Below are positions 51,644 to 59,736 of a stretch of 64,000 nucleotides of DNA, one piece after another. This DNA comes from Methylobacter sp015476545 (GTDB lineage Bacteria; Pseudomonadota; Gammaproteobacteria; Methylococcales; Methylomonadaceae), in NCBI RefSeq assembly GCF_052162025.1, contig NZ_CP197401.1:682001-746000 (forward strand), given 5' to 3'. Within the stretch, counting starts at the first letter, position 1; the number at the start of each line of letters is the position of its first letter. Under the pieces are notes generated by a model. It saw nothing but the letters and a program-made list of their open reading frames with translations, did not search any database and was not told the origin of the DNA. A program made the position numbers and the translations under genes.

Positions 51644-52552
51644 TTATAAATCTGCCGTGCCGCGGGCCAGCCAGCCTCGGGCTTTGGCAGTAATGGCCGT
51701 CACGGCCGGATGCGATACTTTTCTCAACATCGAAATGGCGTAGAACCGAACGGTTAAATCTTCAGCCTCGCCAATGGGAATAACTTCGCATTTATCTTCT
51801 ATTTCTTCTTTGATGGCCGTCGGTAAGGCAAAAATGCCGATGCCGGCCTGGCCAAATTTCTCCATCAGTGCGCTGTCATCAAACTCGCCGGCAATGCGCG
51901 GATGAATATGCCGTCTGTCAAACCATTGCTGAAGCTGAGTCCTTATTCCGCTGGCGTTGCCCGGCAATAACAACGGGGCCTTATCAAGACAATTCGGGAA
52001 TGCCTGCTCAAACGTGTCTGCCAATTTCGGTGCGGCAAAAAAAGTCAGCGTCGATTCCCCAATCGGCCGGCAGAAGCCCCGGATATTAGTATCTGCAGGT
52101 ACTTGGTTGTCCGAAATGACCAGGTCCAGCTTGTGCTGGTCCAGATCGCCCAGCAGCGAGTCAAGATTGCTTTCATGGCAATTGATGCGTACCAGGGCAG
52201 GTATATGCAAGGCTGGCTCCAGCAGGCGATAGGCGATGGATTTAGGCACGACGTCGGCAATGCCTACATTAAATGTCAATACCGATTCGGTAGGCCTATC
52301 GTGAACTATGCTCTCCAATTCGCTGCCTAGCGAAAAGATTTCATCGGCGTAAGTTAAAACTCTGTGCCCGGTATCGGTGAGCTCGAGATGGCGTCCTACA
52401 CGGTCAAATAAAGCCACACCTAGCGTTTCTTCCAGTAAACTTAGTTGCCCACTGATCGTTTGCGGTGTCAGATTCAAACGCTCGCTGGCTCGGGCAATGC
52501 TTTTTTCCTTGGCGACCATCCAGAAGTAATGGAGATGCTTGTAATTAATCAT
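51644..52552 (-). CDS. nhaR: LysR-family regulator, NhaR-like
   Basis: 302 aa LysR regulator. The N-terminal HTH (MINYKHLHYFWMVAKEKSIARASERLNLTPQTISGQLSLLEE) carries the YFWMVAKEKSI ... LTPQTISGQ pattern typical of NhaR, the sodium-responsive activator of nhaA. The effector domain has GIADVVPKSIAYRLLEPAL. No antiporter gene is adjacent, so its target in this organism is unknown. It diverges from hpf. Confidence 0.85.
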   Translation of the reverse strand: MINYKHLHYFWMVAKEKSIARASERLNLTPQTISGQLSLLEETLGVALFDRVGRHLELTDTGHRVLTYADEIFSLGSELESIVHDRPTESVLTFNVGIADVVPKSIAYRLLEPALHIPALVRINCHESNLDSLLGDLDQHKLDLVISDNQVPADTNIRGFCRPIGESTLTFFAAPKLADTFEQAFPNCLDKAPLLLPGNASGIRTQLQQWFDRRHIHPRIAGEFDDSALMEKFGQAGIGIFALPTAIKEEIEDKCEVIPIGEAEDLTVRFYAISMLRKVSHPAVTAITAKARGWLARGTADL

Positions 52553-52788
52553 AAATATTGCTCAGTTAATGCTCTGATTCCAGTCAATTAGAACATGATC
52601 ACTAAATAATACTCGAATGATTTTTTTTATATTCAACAAATTTGATGCATTGGCAGATGTTTGCTTCTTTAAAAAAGCATAAAAGTTCGAGTATTTCGAT
52701 CAATTAATAAAAAATATCCGACTTTTTATTTGGTACAGTAAGAGGTAAGTTAAAAGCTCATCTGGTAATACTCATGTAGGAGTGCAGT

Positions 52789-53133
52789 ATGCAAATTGAT
52801 ATTCAAGCCCGAAACTTTTCCTTGACCGAATCGTTGAAACGTTATGTCGTTAAACGCATCAATAGCGCTTTAATCAGCAGCAACGATTCCGTCCAGCGCA
52901 TTATCGTACGCCTTTCCAGTGATAATGGCCTCAAAGGCGGAGCTGATAAACGCTGTCATATTCAGGTAGTGATTCCGCATCAATCAGATGTAATTATTGA
53001 TGATGTTGAGGAAAACATGTATGCGGCTGTTGACAGTGCGACCGATCGAGCCGGGCGCACTGTTACGCGTCATGTGACTAAACATCGCAAATTCAAACGC
53101 GTATTAGATCCAATTGACTCAACTGCTGCGTAG
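52789..53133 (+). CDS. hpf: Ribosome hibernation promoting factor
   Basis: 114 aa short-form HPF/YfiA family: MQIDIQARNFSLTESLKRYVVKRI with the basic second half (KRCHIQVVIPHQSDVIIDDVEENMYAAVDSATDRAGRTVTRHVTKHRKF). It binds the 30S decoding centre and promotes 100S dimers in stationary or starved cells. The start has AGGAG eight bases upstream. It is monocistronic here, whereas in many Proteobacteria it follows rpoN. Confidence 0.93.
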   Translation: MQIDIQARNFSLTESLKRYVVKRINSALISSNDSVQRIIVRLSSDNGLKGGADKRCHIQVVIPHQSDVIIDDVEENMYAAVDSATDRAGRTVTRHVTKHRKFKRVLDPIDSTAA

Positions 53134-53180
53134 AGTTTATTCAATTCATAATCATTCTATTCGACTAAAGACACTAACGC

Positions 53181-53203
53181 GCTCTCTCCATTCGGGAGAG
53201 AGC
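53181..53203 (+). terminator. Hairpin after hpf
   Basis: GCTCTCTCC (53181-53189) and GGAGAGAGC (53195-53203) make a perfect 9 bp stem with loop ATTCG, about 48 bases beyond the hpf stop. No T tract follows. Confidence 0.6.
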
Positions 53204-53354
53204 CATTAGCAGCACCTCAGTCCACTGCAGCATTAATCAAGCTTGGGCACTCTAACCAATTTGCCGAATCAGTTTTAACCAGGCCTGGACTGTTGATTTA
53301 CCGTATTTATCCAGATCATCTCTTTAATCCGATTCATAATCCGGAGGAGAACGC

Positions 53355-53864
53355 ATGAACTTTCGAATACGACAGTTGATCGTTTTAGCGGCTTTATGTC
53401 TGGCGAGTCTGAACGGCCTTGCCGGGCAACGTATCGCCGTTTTGGATTTCGAGCTGAAGGATCTGACCCTGGCGCCAGGCATTCCTTCTGAAGTCGAACG
53501 TACGGCCGGCATAAAGGCCATGTTGGAAAACGAGCTGGTGAAAGCCGGGTATGAAGTCGTAACGGTAAGCTCGGAGGCCCAGCAAAGCGCTAATGCCGGT
53601 GTCGGGTATCTTTTTGATCATGATGATGTGGCGGCCAAGCTGGCCAGACAGGCTGGTGCCGACTATATACTGGTCGGGCGTCTGCATAAGCCCAGTTTCC
53701 TGTTTGTCTATCTTATGGGGCATTTGGTTAGCGCGCGTGACAGCCAATTAGTAGGAAACTACATTTCAGAGATTAAAGGCAGCGATAAAAAATTGACCTT
53801 AAAAGGCGTGGAGGATCTGGTCGTTAAAATCGACAAAACACTGAAAGCAATAAAGCAACCTTGA
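53355..53864 (+). CDS. Secreted DUF2380 protein
   Basis: 169 aa with a signal peptide ending GLAG and a GGAGGAGA ribosome site. The mature protein begins QRIAVLDFELKDLTLAPG and has GADYILVGRLHKPSFLFVYLMGHLV, which I recognise as the conserved core of DUF2380 periplasmic proteins. The fold resembles the TolB/CsgG-like alpha-beta N-domains (IAVLDFE). No enzymatic residue is obvious and the role is unknown. It is a single gene ahead of lpxD. Confidence 0.8.
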   Translation: MNFRIRQLIVLAALCLASLNGLAGQRIAVLDFELKDLTLAPGIPSEVERTAGIKAMLENELVKAGYEVVTVSSEAQQSANAGVGYLFDHDDVAAKLARQAGADYILVGRLHKPSFLFVYLMGHLVSARDSQLVGNYISEIKGSDKKLTLKGVEDLVVKIDKTLKAIKQP

Positions 53865-53993
53865 ATACCGAGGAATTTTTTCTATCAAAAAGGCATTTTG
53901 TCATACTGAATTATAAGTTTTTGCTAAACTATTCTTTTCAGTAACTATGTGCCATATAGTTTGGCGCTATAACTAAATAATAGCAGGGACAAT

Positions 53994-55034
53994 ATGCCGG
54001 TTATATTAAAAGAACTTGCCGATTTATGCGGAGCCCGTATCGAAGGGGGAGATGCATCGGCATTAATTCATTCTGCAGCGGATATCATGGCTGCACAAAA
54101 TGGACAAGTCACACAGCTGACTAACAGTCGATATGCCGGGCATATTAAGGATTCGACGGCTTCCGCTTGTTTTATTGCGGAAGGTTTTGCTGTTGAAAAC
54201 GTCCCGCCAAGCATGGCGTTATTAGTCTGCGCCGACCCGGAGATCAGCTTTATTAAAGCGGTTGAACTGCTGCATCCAGCCAAGAGTTACCGTCGACAAA
54301 TCTCGCCACAGGCGGTGCTTGAAGATAATGTCGCATTAGGCAGTGAGCTGTATATCGGCCCGTATGCCGTGATAGGTAAAAATGCGGTGATCGGAGATGG
54401 CAGCGATATCCTGGCTGGCGTCTATATCGGCAAAAACGCAAAAATAGGCAAGAATTGCCGCATTCATCCGTATGCCGTCATCTATGACGACGTAGAAATA
54501 GGCGATAACGTCATCATACATTCCGGCGCGATCATCGGTGCCGAGGGGTTCGGGTACAAATTCCGCAACGGCGCTCATGTTAAAGTGCCGCAGGTCGGCA
54601 ATGTCATTATCGAAGATAACGTCGAGATCGGCGCCAATACCTGTATCGACAGAGGCGCATTGGGCAGCACGGTTATCGGAATGGGCAGCAAAATAGATAA
54701 TCTGGTGCAGATCGGGCATAACAATAAAGTCGGTAGGCACGTGATCATGTGCGGTCAAGTCGGTGTATCAGGTTCCTGTACGATTGAAGATTACGCCATT
54801 CTGGCCGGCAGTGCAGGCGTTGCGGATCATGTTACGATCGGCCGTGGTGCCATAGTTCTAGCGCGCTCGGGCATAGCCGGCGATGTTAAAGCCGGTGCTC
54901 AGGTATTCGGCAGTCCTGCCAAAGATAAGAAAGAAGCCTATAAGGAACAGGTTGCTATCAGCAAACTGCCTGAGCTATTGAAGAAAGTGAAAATCCTAGA
55001 AGAGAGACTCAGCCTTCTTGAGAAGGATGAATAG
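53994..55034 (+). CDS. lpxD: UDP-3-O-acylglucosamine N-acyltransferase
   Basis: 346 aa left-handed beta-helix acyltransferase for lipid A. The N-terminal uridine-binding domain precedes about ten hexapeptide repeats (IGPYAVIGKNAVIGDGSDI ... IGANTCIDRGALGSTVIG); the catalytic His is expected in NLVQIGHNNKVGRHVIM. The C-terminal helix ends KVKILEERLSLLEKDE. It is away from the usual bamA-lpxD-fabZ-lpxA cluster, so it may be a second copy; this cannot be judged from the window. Confidence 0.95.
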   Translation: MPVILKELADLCGARIEGGDASALIHSAADIMAAQNGQVTQLTNSRYAGHIKDSTASACFIAEGFAVENVPPSMALLVCADPEISFIKAVELLHPAKSYRRQISPQAVLEDNVALGSELYIGPYAVIGKNAVIGDGSDILAGVYIGKNAKIGKNCRIHPYAVIYDDVEIGDNVIIHSGAIIGAEGFGYKFRNGAHVKVPQVGNVIIEDNVEIGANTCIDRGALGSTVIGMGSKIDNLVQIGHNNKVGRHVIMCGQVGVSGSCTIEDYAILAGSAGVADHVTIGRGAIVLARSGIAGDVKAGAQVFGSPAKDKKEAYKEQVAISKLPELLKKVKILEERLSLLEKDE

Positions 55035-55175
55035 CAGATACGTTTTGGATAAAGGTGAACAAATATCGCCGTTGAGGGCTTTCATTGAGGAGGATATTTC
55101 TCCAGCAATGTCAAAACTTCTGATAGGGATATTTGAAAGAGGATACTGTTATCTAGCTTAATAACAGTTCTGAAC

Positions 55176-55208
55176 ATACCCCCTCGCAGAATATATACGA
55201 GGGGGTAT
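55176..55208. terminator. Bidirectional hairpin between lpxD and the microprotein gene
   Basis: ATACCCCCTCG (55176-55186) and CGAGGGGGTAT (55198-55208) form a perfect 11 bp stem with an 11 base loop between convergent genes. T tracts are short on both sides. Confidence 0.7.
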
Positions 55209-55230
55209 AGCAAGTAGTATCTTTTACAGA

Positions 55231-55425
55231 TTATTCTGCTTTGTTGCTAGTTGCTTTTTTTCTTGCGTCAATAGCTTGGAAAGTTTCTTTTTGAAGCTCA
55301 GCTACGGCGCCGCTTTTCAAATGCTCAGTTTCTCTAGATTTGAGCATGACAACTAATACGATAGTTAAAACGATGATTCCGCCGATATACAGCCAGAAAT
55401 TATCTCTTTGTTGTTCTTCAGCCAT
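55231..55425 (-). CDS. 64 aa single-span microprotein (FWLYxGGI family, copy 2)
   Basis: Begins MAEEQQRDNFWLYIGGI with a GAGGA ribosome site seven bases upstream. One membrane span (about residues 10-29, ending VVMLKSR) is followed by a charged tail (ETEHLKSGAVAELQKETFQ) that is probably cytoplasmic by the positive-inside rule. It shares the D-x-F-W-L-Y-[VI]-G-G-I motif, size and layout with the 57 aa protein at 40406-40579. I do not know the family. It is monocistronic, followed by a strong hairpin. Confidence 0.75.
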   Translation of the reverse strand: MAEEQQRDNFWLYIGGIIVLTIVLVVMLKSRETEHLKSGAVAELQKETFQAIDARKKATSNKAE

Positions 55426-55797
55426 TTTTAAATCCTCATATAGTTATTGTAGTAATGATTTTTTGTCCCCTCTCCTCAAAGGGGTAACTCAGTAATTATT
55501 TTAATCACCGAATCGATCGTCGAAGTTTTTATAAACGACGGGTTAATTTTTATCACGAGATAAGGTGTTGTGTCAAAACTAAAATGAAATTATCTTGATT
55601 ACTGGTTTTTTGAGTTTGCACATTGACCTTTTTTTTTTGTAAATTTCTTAATATTCTATAAATAAGCCATTGATAATAAAAAAAATTTATTTTTTATCCC
55701 ACAGCGTGCCTGAAAAGCTGTTGCAACATATTTTTAGGCATGAGGTGGTGTTTAGTTGACTAAAAACTCACAGTGACGAGGCAGAAGGAAGGTCAGA
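55426..55797. other. Divergent intergenic region
   Basis: About 370 very AT-rich bases between the microprotein gene (minus) and pap (plus). It should hold both promoters. A TTGACC at 55623 lies at the start of a T10 run, but no good -10 element is correctly spaced. No gene or repeat seen. Confidence 0.4.
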
Positions 55798-57285
55798 ATG
55801 TTTGAAAAAATCGGGGAACTGGGCCATACCTTGAAGAAATCCGATTATGATGAGCAACTGCCTGAGCTGAGAAGGCAATTGCTGACAATTCAGCAGAAGC
55901 TCCGGCAAATGGACTTTCCTGTCATTATCCTCATATCGGGCGTAGATGGAGGCGGCAAAGGCGAGGCGATCAATTTGCTGAACGAGTGGATGGATCCGCA
56001 CTATGTACAGACCAATGCTTTCGATGATCCCAGTGATGAAGAGAAGGAGCGGCCTGAATTCTGGCGATTCTGGCGCACCTTGCCGGCAAAAGGCGCCATC
56101 GGCATTTATACCGGTTCCTGGTACAGCGAGCCGTTATCGCGGCGTATCCATCAGGAAATCAACGATGAACAACTGCAGGCTGGGCTCATGCATATCAGAC
56201 AACTGGAGCAACTGCTGATAGATGATGGCGCTTTGATCATCAAATGCTGGCTGCATCTTGGCCGGGAGGCACAGAAAAAACGTTTGAAAAAACTCGAAAA
56301 AAATCCGGAAACCAGTTGGCGGGTAACCAGCCGCGATAAAAAGCATCTGGAAACCTATGACGAGTTTATCAGTGCGGCAGAAAAAGTGCTGTCCAGAACC
56401 AGCACCGGCATATCGCCGTGGCTGATCATCGACGGTACGGACAAGCATTACCGCCGCTTAGCGATAGGCCGGCACGTGCTGGACAGCATCAGCAGGCATA
56501 TTGAACAGAGAGGCGCAGATAGGGGAGGCATCGAAAAGCCAGCCGCACCCGGCGTCATTAACATCGCGCAGCATAATCTGCTTGATACGCTCGACCTGAC
56601 GCTTAAACTGGAGGAAAAAACCTACCATGAGCAACTGCGTTTTTACCAGGGCAAGCTGAGCAAATTAGCAAGGCTGGCGCGTCAGAAAAAGCGCTCCAGT
56701 ATATTAGTCTTCGAAGGCTGGGATGCTGGCGGCAAAGGCGGAGCCATCAGGCGCTTAATCCACGCGCTGGATGCGAGGAACTATCGCGTGATTCCTGTTT
56801 TCGCACCCACCGATGAAGAACGCTCCCGGCATTATTTGTGGCGATTCTGGCGCCATATCCCAAGGGCCGGCAAAATCACGATTTATGACAGGAGCTGGTA
56901 CGGGCGCGTGCTGGTTGAACGTGTCGAAGGTTTTGCGGCAGAATGTGAATGGCAGCGCGGGTATTCGGAAATCGTCAACTTTGAGGAAGAATTGATGCGT
57001 GCCGGCATCATTATCCTGAAATTCTGGCTGCATATCGACAAGGACGAGCAATTGAGACGGTTCCAGTCACGCGAGCAGATCAGCTATAAACAATACAAAA
57101 TAACCGATGAAGACTACCGCAATCGCGAACAATGGGCCGCATACGAATTGGCCGTCAATGAAATGATTGTCCGGACCAGTACCCAGACAGCGCCCTGGAC
57201 ATTGGTTGAAGGCAATGATAAAAAATACGCCCGCATCAAGGTGCTGAAAAGCTACTGTGAGAGGCTGGAATCGGCTTTGGGCTGA
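55798..57285 (+). CDS. pap: Polyphosphate:AMP phosphotransferase (tandem PPK2)
   Basis: 495 aa with two PPK2 domains. Each has a Walker A loop: GVDGGGKGEA (about residue 45) and GWDAGGKGGA (about residue 310). Each also has W-R-F-W-R followed by the lid/Walker B motif. In the second domain this is YDRSWYGRV, as in active PPK2 enzymes. In the first it is YTGSWYSEP, with Asp-Arg replaced by Thr-Gly, so the N-terminal domain is probably non-catalytic. Tandem (class II) PPK2 enzymes phosphorylate AMP to ADP with polyphosphate. Single gene. Confidence 0.92.
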   Translation: MFEKIGELGHTLKKSDYDEQLPELRRQLLTIQQKLRQMDFPVIILISGVDGGGKGEAINLLNEWMDPHYVQTNAFDDPSDEEKERPEFWRFWRTLPAKGAIGIYTGSWYSEPLSRRIHQEINDEQLQAGLMHIRQLEQLLIDDGALIIKCWLHLGREAQKKRLKKLEKNPETSWRVTSRDKKHLETYDEFISAAEKVLSRTSTGISPWLIIDGTDKHYRRLAIGRHVLDSISRHIEQRGADRGGIEKPAAPGVINIAQHNLLDTLDLTLKLEEKTYHEQLRFYQGKLSKLARLARQKKRSSILVFEGWDAGGKGGAIRRLIHALDARNYRVIPVFAPTDEERSRHYLWRFWRHIPRAGKITIYDRSWYGRVLVERVEGFAAECEWQRGYSEIVNFEEELMRAGIIILKFWLHIDKDEQLRRFQSREQISYKQYKITDEDYRNREQWAAYELAVNEMIVRTSTQTAPWTLVEGNDKKYARIKVLKSYCERLESALG

Positions 57286-57497
57286 AAAGCTGCCTTTTGA
57301 ACACAGTTCAGGGCATTTATGACGCTCGTTTAAATCACGGGCTGCATCTGATAGAAAAACACCAACAGGTTTGCATAAGCCCTGAATGTTAAAAATACCG
57401 CTCAGCTTGAAGCTGAATATTCATCTTAAATTCAGGTTAAAGGGCTAGATTTCGAGTTAAGAACAACAAAAATCAACCTTCAATTACGGACTGTGCC

Positions 57498-58043
57498 ATG
57501 ACTCACAATATCCGATTCATTGCATTATTATTTATCTGGTCCTCCATAGCCCAAGCGGATGTATTCAAATGCACCGATCCTCAAACCAAGCGAGCCCTGT
57601 ATCAGGCGAAGCCTTGTGTCGCCGCTGCCGTCGAGCAGCGGATTGAGATGAAAAACCGTAGCGTAGCGGAAGAAGCGGCGGCGGCCGAAAGACTGCGCAA
57701 TTGGCAGGCTAGGAAGGCGGAGGAAGAAGCGTTGAAAGAGGAAATTGCGAAAGAGCGACGGGAAGCACACTTAAAAGCCGCTGAAGTTGAAGCCGCTCAA
57801 CGCAATGTGGCAATCCAGCGGGAGATGGTACGAACACAACAGAGACTGGCCGATGAGATGAGCAGGCGGCCAGTGATTGTTCCGGTCCAGTCTGACTTCA
57901 GCCCGGCAAGCGCTGATACGAGGGTAATACAGGTGGACCAAGGCGCTAGGCAAGGGCCTGTGGCGATTCCGGCTCAGCCAGGCCCAGTAAGAGCTGGCAC
58001 GAACGCAATACGGGCGGGCCGATGGGGTACGACAGGCCGATGA
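57498..58043 (+). CDS. DUF4124 domain-containing secreted protein
   Basis: 181 aa with a signal peptide ending IAQA and then the DUF4124 motif DVFKCTDPQTKRALYQAKPC. The middle (about residues 50-125) is a highly charged helix rich in Glu, Ala and Arg, and probably a coiled coil. The C-terminus is Pro/Gly/Arg rich. Such proteins are periplasmic or envelope-associated; the function is unknown. A terminator lies about 95 bases downstream. Confidence 0.8.
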   Translation: MTHNIRFIALLFIWSSIAQADVFKCTDPQTKRALYQAKPCVAAAVEQRIEMKNRSVAEEAAAAERLRNWQARKAEEEALKEEIAKERREAHLKAAEVEAAQRNVAIQREMVRTQQRLADEMSRRPVIVPVQSDFSPASADTRVIQVDQGARQGPVAIPAQPGPVRAGTNAIRAGRWGTTGR

Positions 58044-58456
58044 GATAAGCAGATGTACCCATACAGTTCCGGTTCTGTTACCACTTTTGGCCTGGCCTTC
58101 TTGAAAAACAGATCAATTGCCTGTTCCGCAATCCCATAACCGGCTGGCCACATGCCGGTTTTTTGTTCCCAAAACTCGACAATAGTTCATTGCTGAATAA
58201 CAGCAATTACACCTGATGCAAGGCAATATCGGGATTACAAACATGAGCTATGGTCACAGCAGTTTTTAGCCGGCAATAAAATCGCGGCAATATCAAAGCA
58301 TTACGATAAGTACTCATACGAATTTTATCCAACTCTTTTCTGAGTATAAATGAATGTATGCATGTCATGAACCGAGGGAAACATATGGAGTGATGTTCAG
58401 CATTCCCCTCCCTTCATCTGGAAATTTTTCTAAGCATGAATTTAAGGAGAATATCA
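58044..58456. other. Intergenic region upstream of the DUF4398 lipoproteins
   Basis: About 410 bases containing the terminator at 58138-58164 and, further on, the presumed promoter of the lipoprotein pair. No gene-like frame of note. Confidence 0.45.
58138..58164 (+). terminator. Rho-independent terminator after the DUF4124 gene
   Basis: AACCGGC (58138-58144) pairs with GCCGGTT (58154-58160), followed by a run of six T residues (58159-58164). Confidence 0.75.
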
Positions 58457-58843
58457 ATGACACATGAATCCTTACAATTTAACCCATTTAAACTCCTGTT
58501 ACTGCTGTCCATTGCCTTCCTGCTTGGCGGCTGTGCAGGTAATCCTCCCAACGATAAAATGGCAACTGCACAGCAGTCGTTTAATCAGGCCAATGCGGAT
58601 GATGGCGATAGATATGCTCCGTTAGAAATGCGGATTGCTCAGGAGAAATTGAGCAAAGCCCATGCGGAAATGCATGATGAGGACTATGAAGAAGCGGCAG
58701 CACTGGCTGACGAGGCAATGATTAACGCCAAGCTGGCTTCTGCGAAAGTCAATGCTGCCAGGTCCACGGCAAAGCTGGAAGAGTTAAAGAAAAGCATTAG
58801 TTCATTACGCCATGAAATAGGGGCTCAAAGGCAAATGCAATAG
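58457..58843 (+). CDS. DUF4398 lipoprotein
   Basis: 128 aa. The start at 58457 has AAGGAG nine bases upstream; an ATG at 58436 is in frame but lacks a site. A lipoprotein signal has lipobox LLGGC. The mature part is helical with SFNQANADDGDRYAPLEMRIAQEKLSKAHAEM and EEAAALADEAMINAKLASAKVNAARS, the DUF4398 pattern. It is 71 bases upstream of a second DUF4398 lipoprotein that adds an OmpA domain, so the two probably work together at the outer membrane. Confidence 0.85.
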   Translation: MTHESLQFNPFKLLLLLSIAFLLGGCAGNPPNDKMATAQQSFNQANADDGDRYAPLEMRIAQEKLSKAHAEMHDEDYEEAAALADEAMINAKLASAKVNAARSTAKLEELKKSISSLRHEIGAQRQMQ

Positions 58844-58914
58844 ATGGATTAAATAAACCGCCAAGCGACTGTTCTTGAGCGTTAGGTAGTTAACCTTGAT
58901 TAAGGAGTAACACT

Positions 58915-59682
58915 ATGTCAACTAGAAAGTGGAATGCAGCTGCAGTTTATTGTAAGGCGGGAATTCTGATAGGCGCTGTACTCATGCTGGCAGGGTGTGC
59001 TACAGAGCCGCATAGAGGTTTAGAGGAGGCAACACAGAATCTGAATCGGGCAAAGCAGGATCCGAAAATAGCCAATAATGCGCAGGTTGCCTTGTATGAC
59101 GCCGAGCAGACTATTAATAGAGCCCATGAAGCCTGGGAAGAGGATGAAGATGAAGAATATATTGATCATCTGGCTTATATGGCAAACCAGCAAATAAAGA
59201 TTGCCGAGGCGAACGCCCAGGAAAAGATAAGCAATGATGAGTTCGAGCAGTTAAGCGGTAAGAGCAAGCAAATGCAGTTGGATGCCAGGACAAGAGAGCT
59301 TACGGACTTGAAGGCTCAAACCCTCACCTTGGGCGATACGCTCTTTCAGACAGGTCAAGCCGATCTCAAGCCAGAGGCATCGCAGAACCTTTACCGACTG
59401 GTATCCTTTTTAAAAGAGAATCCCAATCGCAAGGTCGTCGTTGAAGGGCATACGGACAGTGTCGGCTCAAGCCATAGAAATCAGCGTTTGTCAGAAATGC
59501 GCGCTCAATCCGTGGCAAACTTTTTAATTTCCAACGGCGTGGAAAGTTCGCGCATAACGGATGTCGGGTATGGTGAAGAGTATCCTGTTGACACTAATAG
59601 CACCTCATCCGGACGTGCAAATAACCGGCGGGTGGACGTCGTTATCATGAATGAAGGCGAAGAGCCCAGACTGAGGCGTTGA
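58915..59682 (+). CDS. OmpA-family lipoprotein with DUF4398 region
   Basis: 255 aa with lipobox LAGC (LMLAGCATEP). An N-terminal DUF4398-like helical part (about 35-110: GLEEATQNLNRAKQDPKIANNAQVALYDAEQTINRAHEAW) is followed by a C-terminal OmpA-type peptidoglycan-binding domain (about 135-250). The latter has TLFQTGQADLKPEA, VVVEGHTDSVGS and NRRVDVVIM, including the diaminopimelate-contacting Asp and Arg. It should tether the outer membrane to peptidoglycan. Pairing with the upstream DUF4398 lipoprotein is a recurrent arrangement. Confidence 0.9.
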   Translation: MSTRKWNAAAVYCKAGILIGAVLMLAGCATEPHRGLEEATQNLNRAKQDPKIANNAQVALYDAEQTINRAHEAWEEDEDEEYIDHLAYMANQQIKIAEANAQEKISNDEFEQLSGKSKQMQLDARTRELTDLKAQTLTLGDTLFQTGQADLKPEASQNLYRLVSFLKENPNRKVVVEGHTDSVGSSHRNQRLSEMRAQSVANFLISNGVESSRITDVGYGEEYPVDTNSTSSGRANNRRVDVVIMNEGEEPRLRR

Positions 59683-59703
59683 TGATCTGAATGAAATTTA
59701 CGT

Positions 59704-59733
59704 TCCTGCACCGGCTAAAATGCCGGTGCAGGA
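59704..59733. terminator. Bidirectional hairpin between ompA-like gene and pat
   Basis: TCCTGCACCGGC (59704-59715) and GCCGGTGCAGGA (59722-59733) form a perfect 12 bp stem with loop TAAAAT between convergent genes. Confidence 0.75.
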
Positions 59734-59736
59734 TGT

